A stretch of 64,000 nucleotides of DNA from Symbiodinium natans (GCA_905221605.1 CAJNDS010000001.1:1818525-1882524), one strand, 5' to 3'. Numbered from the stretch's first letter, positions 9,180 to 19,236 are shown. The notes: generated by a model from the sequence alone, not told the origin. Numbers and translations: made by a program.

Positions 9180-9905
9180 GTGGTTTCGAGCCCTGAACAT
9201 ATGCCCCCTCCCAGCAGGAGCCCCTTCTCTCCTATCCCTCAGAGGGAAAGGGAGAGGGGTGGTCGGCACACGGAGGAGCCGATCCCTGTCCGGGAGACAT
9301 CTGTAGACAGTGAAGACACGAGCAGGCGGAGCCAACGAGGAGTAGACCTCCCAGACAGGGCCTGCTCCGTTGCCAGCGAGCAGGAGGAAGAGGACAAGCA
9401 GAAGCAGGCTTTGCTTGGAAAGAAGCTCGAGGTTGCCAAGGAAGATCTGCAGAAGCAGAAGGCCGGGGAGGGTGGTAAAGATGATGAGAGTGGCAGCGAC
9501 CACCTGATCACCCACATCCCGTCGGAGATCCAGCCCGCCCAGAGGGCCAGCTCCGACGGGCTTTTTTGCCCCCTATGGGGCAAAAGTGGATGCCGGAAGT
9601 GGCTGAGCTCGGCCCGGGCATTCAAGCAACACCTCTGCAGCAAGCATGACATCCCCCGCGACCAGGCAGCTCGTGTTGCTGACGGGCAGTGGAAAAATCT
9701 GCCCAGCCGCTCCGAGGCCTCGCAAGAGCCCCACCGTCGCAACCGCCCCAATGTGAGCCTGGTGCCTCGGGATGAGAGGAACCCCAAGGTTCCCCGATCG
9801 GAGCCCTCTGAGGGCAGCCAGGCCAGCTCCTCCCAGCAGGATGCTGGGATCCAGCTGCTTCGCCAGATGTGGGCTGATGTGGCCGATCGAGTTCTCAAGA
9901 AGTGA
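9180..9905 (+). CDS. Transposon gene 2: Ser/Arg-rich protein with a zinc-finger-like segment
   Basis: About 241 codons, read from MVSSPEHMPPPSRS. Residues 1-60 are Pro/Ser/Arg-rich. Residues 65-100 are a charged, probably helical segment (EQEEEDKQKQALLGKKLEVA). GLFCPLWGKSGC followed by FKQHLCSKH gives Cys-x6-Cys...His-x4-His spacing, like a divergent C2H2 finger. The C-terminus ends QMWADVADRVLKK. It could be a DNA-binding accessory protein for transposition. The frame is open a little upstream, so the start is uncertain. Confidence 0.5.
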   Translation: MVSSPEHMPPPSRSPFSPIPQRERERGGRHTEEPIPVRETSVDSEDTSRRSQRGVDLPDRACSVASEQEEEDKQKQALLGKKLEVAKEDLQKQKAGEGGKDDESGSDHLITHIPSEIQPAQRASSDGLFCPLWGKSGCRKWLSSARAFKQHLCSKHDIPRDQAARVADGQWKNLPSRSEASQEPHRRNRPNVSLVPRDERNPKVPRSEPSEGSQASSSQQDAGIQLLRQMWADVADRVLKK

Positions 9906-10612
9906 AGGCTCTGGGCTCAGGAGTCACTGAAAGCCGAGAAATCAGTCTGCAGACTGAAAGCTCAGGGCTCAGTCGATCGCTGAAAGCTCAAGCAAAGAGG
10001 GGTCAGGGTTCAAGCTCGGGCTGGGCTCCAGAAGGGTTGCAAAACCAGGATAATAGTACACTCAAGCTAAGGCCCTCAAAAAAAATTTGCAAACCCTCTG
10101 TGGAAGCCGCCAAAGCACAGCGATGCAGCACCACGACTCCAAAAAAACTCTGTCCGAAAGGTTTGGGGCTTGGGGTTTAAAGGTTTAGGGTTAGGGGTTT
10201 AGGGTTTGGGGTTAGGGAGGGCTTGGGGTTTAAGAATTTAGGGTTTAGGGTTTAGGGATTAGGGTTTAGGGTTTTGGGTTTTGGGTTGAGGATTTTGGGT
10301 TCAGGGTTTTGGGTTTAGGGGGTTTGGGGTTTAGGGTCTATTAGGGTCTAGGCTTTTGGGGTTAGGGAGGGCTTAAGGTTTAAGGGTTTCGGCTCTCGGG
10401 TTTAGGGTTTGGGGTTAGGGTTGGGGAGGGCTTAAGGTTTAAGGGTTTAGGGGGTTTGGGGTGAGGGATTGAAGAGCTTGGGCTTGACCCACCCAGCTAC
10501 CTCTACCGCCCAACCCAGTCCCCCCACCCCCCCCCCCCCACCACCCCTTTTGAAATTTTAACAGTTTTTTCATTTTTTTTATCGGGGTCCCCAGCCCCAC
10601 TACCCAAACAGC
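9906..10612. other. Non-coding spacer with degenerate TTTAGGG
   Basis: Telomere-like degenerate repeat at 10160-10480 is followed by C- and T-rich tracts (10518-10580). No gene is seen. Confidence 0.7.
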
Positions 10613-10970
10613 GGAAGTTTAGCAGAAGTTTCACGGAAACTTCCACGGAACTTCCGTGGAAACTTCCACCCACGAGCGGAAGTTCCATGGAAGTTTCCAC
10701 TGTGTCAGCGGAAGTTTCCATGGAACTTCCACTCACCAGGGGAAGTTTCCACGAAACTTCCTGTCATCGGTGGAAGTTTCCAGTAAACTTCCAGTCCTCG
10801 GTGGAAGTTCCAGAAAACTTCCACCAATGACTGGAAGTTTACTGGAAACTTCCACATCTTCGGCGGAAATTTCCAGGAAACTTCCACCTTTGAAGTGGAA
10901 GTTCCACGGAAGTTTCCGGGAAACTTCCACTGAAAAACGGAAGTTTCCCGGAAACTTCCGTGAAACTTCC
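10613..10970. repeat. 31-bp periodic array of GGAAGTTTCC palindromes
   Basis: About ten copies of a roughly 21-bp palindrome (GGAAGTTTCC-n-GGAAACTTCC and variants) are separated by about 10 bp of non-conserved spacer. Units start at 10678, 10710, 10741, 10772, 10803, 10833, 10865 and 10897, with looser copies on either side. The symmetric sequence opens reading frames on both strands that should not be taken as proteins. Confidence 0.9.
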
Positions 10971-11103
10971 ATTTTTCTTTGTTCGGATTTTGAAAAACCA
11001 GAGCCCCCACAGCAAAAACCCCAAGGCAAATTTTGCGAAATCGCAAACGAACCGGGAAAAAAAACGCCCATAACAAGAAACTTTTGAAAACTAAAGCTGA
11101 AAA

Positions 11104-11261
11104 TTCCACTGTTTAGGGTTTTGGGTTTAGGGTTTAGGGTCTTGGGTTTTGGGTTTTGGGGCTAGGGAGGGCTTAGAGTTTAAGGGTTTCGGGCTTCGGG
11201 TTGCCGGTCAGGGTTTAGGGTCTAGGGTCTAGGGTCTAGGGTCTAGGGTCTAGGGTTTAGG

Positions 11262-11334
<73 letters not shown>

Positions 11335-11713
11335 CAGTAGTAGTAGTAGTACTACTACTACTACTACTACTACTAGTAGTAGCTGTAGAAATAATAATAG
11401 TAGTAGTCGTCGTCGTAGTAGTAGTCGTCCCTAAACCCCTAGCCTCCTAAGCCCCTAAACCCCTAAAGCCCTAAAGCCCTAAACCCGTAAACCTAAAGCC
11501 CTAAACCCCTAAACCCCTAAACCCCCAAGCCCTGAAACTTCAAACCCCCAAACTCCTAAACCCCGACCCGCGCCCCAAAACATCCTAAATCCCCTAAGCT
11601 CCAAAACCACCCAATCCCCAAAGCGCGCAAACCCCTGAACCCCGTTACTGACACCCCGAAACTCCTAAGCCCCCCGAGCCCCAAACCTTCTAAACCCGGA
11701 TTGGGTCGTCCAG

Positions 11714-11745
<32 letters not shown>

Positions 11746-11780
11746 GGTCGTGGTCGTCCTGGTCGTCGTGGTCGTCCTGG
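11104..11780. repeat. Telomere-like, TAG and GTC microsatellites
   Basis: TTTAGGG and TCTAGGG units (11110-11262) are followed by (GTA)n to about 11350, then its inversion (CTA)n to 11374, which could fold back. Degenerate CCCTAAA follows at 11430-11700 and (GTC)n at 11705-11780. It lies inside the transposon upstream of the transposase-like gene. Confidence 0.9.
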
Positions 11781-11894
11781 GTGCTGGTCGTCGTCGCAAT
11801 CGTTGTTCGCTCTTGTCGCAGCCGCAGCTGCAGGCTTACAGCTGGAAAGTTGCAATGGCTTCTAGCAGCAGTTCACCTAGGCTCGCGACGGGCC

Positions 11895-13627
11895 ATGGAA
11901 GAAGCCGTGCAAGGAGGCTCTCGACAAGGTGCAAGGCAGACCACTGCCGCTTTGCACGTGGATGAGGAGGAATCAGAGCTGGCTGTGCATCTGTACCGAC
12001 AGTTCCTTTGGGGTCATCAGAGCTTGTCGCACGTCCGCACAACAGCCAGACTGGCTTCGAATGAATTGAGGCTCAAGAAGGCCACTGTTCCTAAGCAGCT
12101 CTCCACCTTGGCAGGTTTAGGAGGCAACACCGACTTGACCCATAATCTCTGGAGAGATTTGGAACGACGAGTGCAGACGCCTTTTCTTCAACCGAGGTAT
12201 GAGATGCTGCCTCTGAATCCCAGGCCAGGTAAGATCCCTTTCTTTGATCCGGTGCAGACTTTCGAAAGCCTGAGGACTCGACGTCCGGATGCCTTCAGAG
12301 AACTCTGCCTTCCCTCTGTTGCTGAGCTGCAGCAATTCTGGCAGCAGTGTGGGCGCCATCCGGCTCTGGTCCACCACCCAGTAACAAAGATTCCCGATTA
12401 CCAGGCTCGAGCTGTGCCTCTCGTGCTGCATGGAGACGGGGTCCCGATTACCGCCATTGGTGCCAGTCAGAAGAGTTGTGCCTTCTTGAGTTGGCGATCT
12501 CTCTTATGTGAGAGACAAGCTAGCAAGTGCCAACACCACCTTATTGCTGCGATCTGGTGCGACCAAATCATCAAGAGCTGCGGAGAGGACACTGTGCAGA
12601 GCCTTTGGGCTCTTCTGTGCCAGAGTCTCGATGATTGCCTTGATGAGGCACGAGCCACTCCAGACCCTTCCCCGTGCTGGCTTTCGCCACAGGGGATTTG
12701 GAGTGGTTCAGCATGGCTCATGGGCTTCCTCGCTGGAATTCCCTGAGACCATGCGGCCTCTGCTCTGTTGGCAGACAGTCAATGTTTGCCTTCAAGCAGG
12801 TGGCCCGGGTCGGGGTAGACCCGTGGCATGTGCCGAGAAATGGAGTCCACCGCCTCCTACGGAGGACTCTTTGCCAGGCCTCCATCTTTCCAGACCTCAT
12901 GCACACAAAGCACCTCGGAGTAGACCAGAGGATATGCGGAAGTGTCATCTGGCTCCTGATTCACAAGGTCGTGGAGGGCGATGTTGCAGCCAACCGCCTC
13001 CAGCTGGTCGAAGAGCTACACAGGGCCCATCAAGGACATGGCGACAGGCCTCCGGGGAGACTCACACCAGGAATGTACTTGGGCAAAATCTCCGACGAGG
13101 GCTGCCGGGAAAACTACCCATGCCTCAGGACCAAAGCAGCCGAAACCAAGGCGACCTTGGCAGCACTCAAGATCGTCTGGGCAAGCCACATGGATCCTCA
13201 GAACCAGCTGCACATCCTCACCAATCTGGTGCTGGAGCTGAGCTTCTTCTTGGATACAGAGGTGTCCTCTTGCAAGGAATGGCATCCCAGCAAGTCCGAG
13301 AGCGATGAGTGGGTTGTGGCTGGAATCAGTCTCTGTCAGTGTGTCACGAAGCTCACGAAAGAGTATCTCAAGCTTGGGCGATGTCTCTTCCTGGTGACGT
13401 TTAAGTTTCACTGGATGATCCACTGTCTACACTTCTCCGAGTTCATGAACCCGAAGCACGTGTGGGCATACAGCGGAGAAGACTATATGAGCCGCTGCAA
13501 AACACTGCTGAAGAGCTGCCTCAATGGCAGGAAGCAGTTGCCAGCCCTGCAGAGATTTGGTCGCCAGTATGCTAGAGCCATTTGTGTCGAAATAGACAAA
13601 GAGTTTCACAGACCCCTCTTTGTGTGA
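11895..13627 (+). CDS. Transposase-like protein, one frameshift
   Basis: The first frame gives residues from MEEAVQGGSRQGARQ through VPLVLHGDGVPITAIG. The second continues from AFATGDLEWF through LPRWNSLRPCGLCSVGRQS and PDLMHTKHLGVDQ to the stop at 13627. Conserved Asp in HGDG and GDLEW, a Cys pair in PCGLC and the H-x-x-H-LG block resemble a transposase family that is common in dinoflagellate genomes (from memory). I take the Asp residues as candidates for a DDE-type metal site. The break lies near 12665. The terminal inverted repeats and short target duplication support transposase. No third acidic residue is firmly placed. Confidence 0.65.
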
Positions 13628-13791
13628 CCTGCAGTCATGCAGTTCCAAAAAGCGTCACTGTCCGGCCTGAAGTCTCATGTTCGAGTCTGTAGGACTTCCT
13701 GCCCATGTTACTTGTCTGCTGCTTCTTATTTTTTGCTCAAGAGCACTTCCCAGCTGCCCGGGTGCTTTTAACTTCTGCAGATCTGCAAGCC

Positions 13792-14830
13792 ATGGAGATC
13801 GCCGCCCGAACCCGGTTGAAAGTGCTGGACACAGTTACTGTTTCCAAGTTGCAGGAGGGGATAGAGCAGGGCCTCCTGCAAATGGGCCATCGTAGTCTGG
13901 AGACCATGGGCAATGGCTTGGAAAGCATGACCTGGAAGACATCCATCACAGGCCACCTTGCACAAGTCTGTGCGATGGAGGGCCTACTGACCTCTCTTCT
14001 ACAGATTTGCTCCAACGGGCTTTTGCCCCACAAGATGCTGGAAACTGCTTTGCTCAGCTGCCACCACGACAAAAAGTTCGAGATGAGCCGACCAGCCAAT
14101 GCCACAGGGCCCAATTGGCAGGAGGCTTGCATCAGGTATCTCATGCTCCGCCTCCGAATGATCACAGCAAAGGTTCGAGACATTGCTGTCGATGAGAAAG
14201 AGCGAGCGAAGATGCTGAAGAAGACCTCTGTGCAGCAGAGAAACTGCATCTTGAAACTTTGCCGGATTATCAATCCTGGGCTTGAAGCCAAGCCCCAAGG
14301 CAGCCCCCCCGGAGCCCTTAAAGGACACGTCTGAAGATGAAAAGGAGATTGAGAGAAACTTCAAGCTTCTGCAAGACTCAAGCTTGGGGTTGGCACTGCC
14401 TGCCCCGAGCTCGTCTGCTTCGTCAGCTTTGGCGCCTGCCCCCAGCTCGCCTGCAGAGCCTCCTACTTTGCCAGGCTTCCTGGACCGAGCCAACAAGCGA
14501 GCTCTCGAAGCAGCTTTGGCCTGCAGCCCGCTTAAGCCCATGTCGAAAAAGGCTCGGTTGGAGGCTGTGTCTGCAGCTACAGCTAAGAAGAAACCGGCGG
14601 CTGCCCTCAGGAAACCTGCAGCTGCACCAGCCGCCACACCAGCCGAGGAAGCCGTGCCAGCCGAGGAGGCTGCAGTACTGCAGGAAGACGGCATCCTTCT
14701 CGAGAGGTATGGCTGCAGCAAATGCAGGTCCTTGCTTGGAGGATGTGGCCGCTGCAAGAGGTTCGCTGCTCTGGGAAAGAATGGATACTTTGTCACATCC
14801 CAAGGCCACATTGCTCAGAAGAAGCAGTGA
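13792..14830 (+). CDS. Transposon gene 4: helical protein with Cys-rich tail
   Basis: It reads from MEIAARTRLKVLDTVTVSK as a mostly helical protein. At a run of seven C (14304-14310) the frame is lost; with six C it would continue as PPEPLKDTSEDEKE. The second part has an Ala/Pro-rich linker (KKPAAALRKPAAAPAATP) and ends with YGCSKCRSLLGGCGRCKRF, a four-Cys cluster that may bind zinc. Similar 'GCSKCR...GC..C' tails are frequent on dinoflagellate mobile-element proteins (from memory). It lies 165 bp after the transposase-like gene in the same direction. Confidence 0.55.
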
Positions 14831-14934
14831 TCGCCATCGGTACTCTGAGCTTCGAGACACCATTTTTTGCAAACAGTCTGTGGAAAAAAGCTGCAAGCGA
14901 TCATGTCTTTCATAGTTGTCTTCGATATGTCCGG

Positions 14935-15089
14935 AGTAAATTTCAGGGTTAATTTTGAAGTTTTGGAGTTAATTTTTAACTATAGTTAAAAGTTAATTTT
15001 TTTAACTATTTTAGGAATTAGTATTAATTTTAACTATTAGTTAATATTTAACTATATAGTCTGTAAATAGTCTAGCTGGAGCCTCTGGG
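14935..15089. repeat. Right terminal and subterminal repeats of the transposon
   Basis: AT-rich sequence with repeated TTAACTATAGTTAA-like palindromes, then the inverted blocks and the terminal GGAGCCTCTGGG. It mirrors 6529-6660. Confidence 0.85.
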
Positions 15090-16378
15090 AAGGTTAGGAG
15101 CTCTCCACGCGCCTTGAACCTTTGTGCTTCCAATCGGCGAAGCTCCTCCGGCTTCACGCGCTTGGTCTTGCCTTCCTGGCGCCACCGAAGGAAGTCCTCG
15201 CTTGCTGACGAGCTGCTGCTTCCAGACCGGCTTCGCCCAGAGCTGCTGCTGGAGCTCCCTCGTTTCTTCTTCTTGCTCTTCTTGCTCTTGTCCTTCTTTT
15301 TCTTCTTCTTGGCTTTCTTGTCCGTCTCCCCTTTTGCTCGGCCGATCTCCAACTTGATGCCCTCCATCAGCCGCGCCAGCTCGTCTGGCGTGGTCTGCGG
15401 CTCCGGAGCGTTGAAGCCGAGAGCCCCTGCAGCCCCGGGGTTTGCCACCCCCCCTGCGACCACTCCAGCGTTGCCGCCCACAGGCAGCAAGCCGGCCCCT
15501 GCTCCCATGGAAGTCACCGGATACATCAAAGTGGGGAGAGCTGCCGCTGGCTGACCTGCAGCGATGTGCCCCGGTGCCAAGCCATCTTGCACAACTCGAG
15601 CCGCAATTTGCCTGGCCTCTTCCATCAAGCCAGGAAACTCGGCCAGTCCACACGTCCACTTGACATGTGCCGCGGGAGGTACACATATCCAATTGACCGT
15701 ATGATCTGGCACGCCGGCTGGCGGTACGCGGACATGTGCCGGGCTGGCTACAGGGATGACATGGTTGCCAGCCGCCAACCTGACCACGACCCACGCCCAG
15801 CTGCTTCCATCGGCCGTAGTGGTCAGCCCAACATGCTCGGCGTGCTGTGGCACGCTGGCACAAATCAGGATCTGAGCACGAACTGTCCAACGACATTGGG
15901 CGCCACACCAGCAGGCACCATTGCGCCTGCTCCTGCCGCTCCAGCTGCCGCCATTGCTGTAGCTGTGCGTCGACTCCGATGTGATGATGTTTGAGCGGTT
16001 CCTGGTATCACCCAGGGTTCGCGCCACTTTCCCTTCTTGAAAGGAGTTGTTGTCCAAACAACTCGATCCCTCCCCCAGGTGAGCCAGCAATGCCCCACTG
16101 CACACGTGACGAGTGTGATCACCAGTGTATAGCAACAGACCCAATGAAAGGAGGAAGCCACTGATCCAGCGACACTGCCCACAGACCCTTTCAGCGTAGC
16201 GCATGCACCAATTATCCCAGTCCAGAGATGTTGGGCAGCAAGACCGACGGCCCCCAGTATCGTGTGAATCAAATGAAAGAGATAGGAAAGAGCGACCAAA
16301 ATCACCGTTGCATGCGTCTTCTCTAAATGCATGCTGGCTCGGATGGGGACTTGAGCGAAAAATGGCCCGGCATGTCAA
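15090..16378 (-). CDS. Gag-like N-terminal part of DIRS element
   Basis: A long open minus-strand frame is truncated by the transposon at 15089. Its C-terminal third is PDELARLMEGIKLEIGRAK, then a run of lysines, a Ser-rich block (GSSSSSSGRSRSG), and RRLEAQRFKARGELLTF up to the insertion. The basic and serine-rich composition suggests RNA or DNA binding. The protein start is uncertain; the most upstream Met is at 16378, but the first 150 residues look poorly coding. Confidence 0.6.
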
Positions 16379-16734
16379 TTAGACAGAGCCTGGGCTTCAA
16401 TGTTGACTGACCCTTTCGCAAAACAAGCAGGAAAACCTTAGACCATGAATACATAAAACAAACCAAATGCGTATACATATATATATATATATATAAGAAA
16501 TATATATATATATGTATATATAATTTATATATATATATACACATATATATGTATATATATAATTTATATATATATATATTATTTATTTATTGATTTACAA
16601 CGCAAAACATACTAACAAACCCCCGAAACGCAAAAGCCTCGCAAGTGCACCGCTCTCTGCGTGAAGGGCTCTGCAGCTCGCAGGTGCTTGAATCCCGTGG
16701 AGTCGCCCGGGAACGTCATCAGGCCTTGGGTGAC
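16379..16734. other. Retroelement 5' flank and AT microsatellite
   Basis: (TA)n-rich tract at about 16475-16580, then about 150 bp of unassigned sequence. No gene seen. Confidence 0.6.
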
Positions 16735-16965
16735 CCTTTGGGGTTTCAAGGTTTAGGGTCTATAGGGTTTATAGGGTTTATAGGGTTTAGGGTTTGGGGT
16801 TTAGGGTTTAGGGTTTAGGGTTGTGGGTTTGGTGTTAAGGGTTTAGGGTTTGGGGTTTAGGGTTTAGGGGGTTGAGGGTTTGGGGCTTAGGGCAGTTTAG
16901 GGTTCGGAGTCTAGGGTTAGGGGTTGAGGGTTGGGGCTTGCGGATTAGGGTTTGGGGATTCGGAG
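16735..16965. repeat. Degenerate TTTAGGG array
   Basis: G-rich units with many variants. Confidence 0.9.
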
Positions 16966-17317
16966 TAGTGCCGGGCTCAGGGTTCAGATCTGAGCATTCC
17001 AGGACATGCTAGTCTGTATTCAAGGTGCTTTACAAGGCGATCTACCTCGGATGGCTGTGAGTGGACCTAGCCTAGGAAGAAGAGGCTACCCTTTTTCGAT
17101 TTGAGGGGATTATATGGGAACCCCAACCCTTTAAAAAGGCAAAAACAAGGCCTACTCCCGGTCCTAGACCCTAAACCTAAACCCTAAACCCTAAACCTAG
17201 GCGTTCTTGCTTTGTGATGCTGCTTTTTGGCAAACAAAAACGACACCACATCGCAATGCACGAGTCGTCTCTTGCGTTTTTGAACCCTGAGTCCAAGGAG
17301 GCAACCAGAGGGTCCGG
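16966..17317. other. Two non-repetitive islands and short CCCTAAA run
   Basis: The island at 16985-17100 has a plus-strand AG|G acceptor (CCAG|GAC) and a GTGAGT donor, giving DMLVCIQGALQGDLPRMA as a possible exon. The island at 17200-17315 is open on both strands. Neither matches a family I know. Confidence 0.25.
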
Positions 17318-17455
17318 CTTAGGGTTTAGGGTTTAGGGTTTAGGGTTTAGGGTTTAGGGTTTAGGGTTTAGGGTTTAGGGTTTAGGGTTTAGGGTTTAGG
17401 GTTTCGGGTTTAGGGTTTAGGGCTTAGGGCTTAGGGCTTAGGGTTTGGGGTTTAG
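17318..17455. repeat. TTTAGGG array
   Basis: Nearly perfect 7-bp units that become TTAGGGC-like at the end. Confidence 0.95.
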
Positions 17456-18349
17456 TGTTTTTACCCGGAGGTACTTCATCTACTCATGCTTGGCGCCCAA
17501 GCACTCCCCTGTATAAGGCACACCTAAACCCCATAAAGTCTGAGGCAAAGCTTCAGCCATATCCCTAAGCCTAAGATACCCTGAAGCCTAAACCCTAAAC
17601 CCTAAACCCCAAACCCTAAACCCTAAACAACCCTAAACCCTAAACCCTGAGCTGCTTCTCAGGAGCCACTCTTCGAGAAGCCAAGGGGGTCAAAGAAGTT
17701 GAGGGGCCTGGTCCTGGGCATTTGTCAGAGGACCCAAAACCTCGGATTTTTTGAACAAAATCCTTCTGCTCTTTCCAACCCCAAAAACCTCAAAACCGAA
17801 CCCTAAACAGAAAACTCATTCTGAAACACCAAAATACCAAAAACTCGTCGTGTATCAAGAGGGGGGTGCCCATTTTGGGAAACTCTCATATGGCTGGGCT
17901 AAGGGTGTGAGACACTTTGGGCACCGTCCGTTGCAGCGCGTTCAGGATTTGCGGGCCTTCTAGCTTTGCGGTTTCAAGGCTTAGGGTTAGGGTAGGTTTA
18001 GGGTTTAGGGTTTAGGACTAAGGGTCTATGGGCTTGAGGGCTTAGGGTGAGGGTAGGTTTAGGGTTTAGGGTTTTAGGGTTTCGGGTTCTAGGGTTTCGG
18101 GTTTTAGGGTTTCGGGCTTAGGGTTTAGGGCTTAGGGTTTAGGGTGTAGGGTTCAGGGCTGGAGGTCGGAGGGCCGAAGTACTCATCAGCCACGAAGCAA
18201 CAGGTTGCTAGACTCAGGCAGCTTGAAGAAGGGGTGAGGACTACAGTGAGAAGGAGGTCACACCCCAAAACTGGAAACTTAAACCCGAACCCGACATTTT
18301 TTACAAAGCCCACTCCCCAAACCCTACACCCTACACCCCAAAATCTAGA
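17456..18349. other. Mosaic of islands and short arrays
   Basis: Islands at 17460-17575, 17645-17960 and 18150-18260 alternate with CCCTAAA and TTTAGGG runs. The last reads ATKQQVARLRQLEEGVRTTV on the plus strand, a possible coiled-coil exon; the minus strand is also open. No firm gene. Confidence 0.3.
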
Positions 18350-18600
18350 CCCTGAACCCCAAAACCCCAAAACCCCAAAACTCCAAAACTCCAAAACCCC
18401 AACACCCCAAAACCCCAAAACCCCAAAACCCCAAAACCCCAAAACCCCAAAACCCCAAAACCCCAAAACCCCAAAATCCCAAAACCCCAAAACCCCAAAA
18501 CCCCAAAACCCCAAAACCCCAAAACCCCAAAACCCCTAAACCCCTAAACCCCTAAACCCCTAAACCCTAAACCCTAAACCCTAAACCCTAAACCCTAAAC
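18350..18600. repeat. CCCCAAAA (TTTTGGGG) array grading into CCCTAAA
   Basis: About 22 units of an 8-bp CCCCAAAA repeat (18355-18530), then CCCCTAAA, then CCCTAAA. TTTTGGGG is the telomere repeat of some ciliates, but here it appears to be a local variant of the 7-bp unit. Confidence 0.95.
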
Positions 18601-19099
18601 CCACACCCCAAACCCTAAAACCTGCACCCTAAACCCCAAACCCCGAACCATGAGTTGCTGTGCTGCCGGCAGGCACGCCCGGCTGCTCCTCAAGCACCAG
18701 GGGGGCCTCCGGTGCATCCTGGGCTTAGGGCTGAGGGTTTTTTGGGTTTAGATGTCTGCGTTTCGGGTTTCGGGTTTAGGGCTTGGGGTTTAGGGCTTAG
18801 GGCTTGGGGTTTAGGGCTTAGGGCTTAGGGCTTCGGGCTGAGGGCTTAGGGCTGAGGGCTTAGGGCTTGGGACACGGTTTTGCAGCGTTTCGGGTTAGGG
18901 TTTACAGTTAAGGGGTAAGTTTTAGGGTTTGACCCACCCCCCCAACCCCACCCCCACGTCTCCCCACCCCCCGACGAGTTTTAGGGCTGAGGGTTAAGGA
19001 TAGAGTTTTAGGGCTGAGGGTTAAGGATACCCTTGAGGGGGTCTTAGTGGGTGCTAGTACATGTAGGGTGAAAGGTTTAGAAACCCCTAGACCACTTAC
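18601..19099. other. Degenerate arrays with one GC-rich island
   Basis: The island at 18645-18725 is open in several frames. The rest is TTTAGGG/CTTAGGG remnants and C-rich tracts. Confidence 0.4.
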
Positions 19100-19150
19100 C
19101 AGGAGAAGCTGCAAAGCGGAAGCGGCCCTCGTCATCCGTCGTGAGCACGC
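19100..19150 (-). CDS. Internal exon, carboxypeptidase-regulatory-like strand
   Basis: A 51-nt exon with acceptor ACAG|G and canonical donor GTAAGT. It reads VLTTDDEGRFRFAASP. 'TDxEGRFRF' is the typical beta-hairpin of carboxypeptidase-regulatory/CnaB-like folds, which are extracellular or surface modules. Its 5' phase (two bases) fits the exon at 19494-19532, which ends with one base; the joined codon is TGC. Confidence 0.5.
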
Positions 19151-19236
19151 CTGTCAGGGTTCAGGGTCTGTAGGGCTCTAGGCTTAGGGCTTAGGGCTAG
19201 GGGTTCAAGCACGGGACACAGACTCCTCGCGCACCG

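Larger units (their letters stand above)
6529..15089 (+). mobile_element. 8.56-kb DNA transposon nested in the retroelement
   Basis: The left end CCCAGAGGCTCC (6529-6540) and right end GGAGCCTCTGGG (15078-15089) are perfect 12-bp inverted repeats. After a 3-bp gap the inversion continues (TAGACTATTTAC at 6544-6555 against GTAAATAGTCTA at 15063-15074), then again with TATATAGTTAA. AA flanks both sides (6527-6528 and 15090-15091). Removing the element plus one AA restores the gag-like frame, which is independent proof of the boundaries. All internal genes are on the plus strand. A 2-3 bp target duplication fits CMC/EnSpm-like elements, but the superfamily is not settled. Confidence 0.9.
2197..16378 (-). 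mobile_element. DIRS-like retroelement, split by a nested DNA transposon
   Basis: The element occupies 15090-16378 and 2197-6528. In transcription order on the minus strand it holds a Lys/Ser-rich gag-like region, reverse transcriptase, RNase H, a methyltransferase-like domain and a tyrosine recombinase. This is the order of DIRS-type elements, which integrate with a tyrosine recombinase rather than a DDE integrase. Frameshifts at about 6400, 5247 and 4115 show decay, although the recombinase frame is intact. The 8.56-kb insertion at 6529-15089 interrupts the gag-like frame. Left and right limits are not defined. Confidence 0.8.

Noticed and set aside
10613..10970. CRISPR array
   Set aside because: The repeats are variable palindromes, spacers are only about 10 bp, and the context is a eukaryotic transposon.
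10656..11109. Several overlapping Ser/Phe/Lys-rich frames (KFHGSF-type) on both strands
   Set aside because: They arise from the symmetric GGAAGTTTCC palindrome array, which is open in most frames.
18125..18539. Gly/Phe/Trp-rich or Pro/Lys-rich proteins on both strands
   Set aside because: They are translations of the CCCCAAAA/TTTTGGGG array; open frames follow from the repeat, not from selection.
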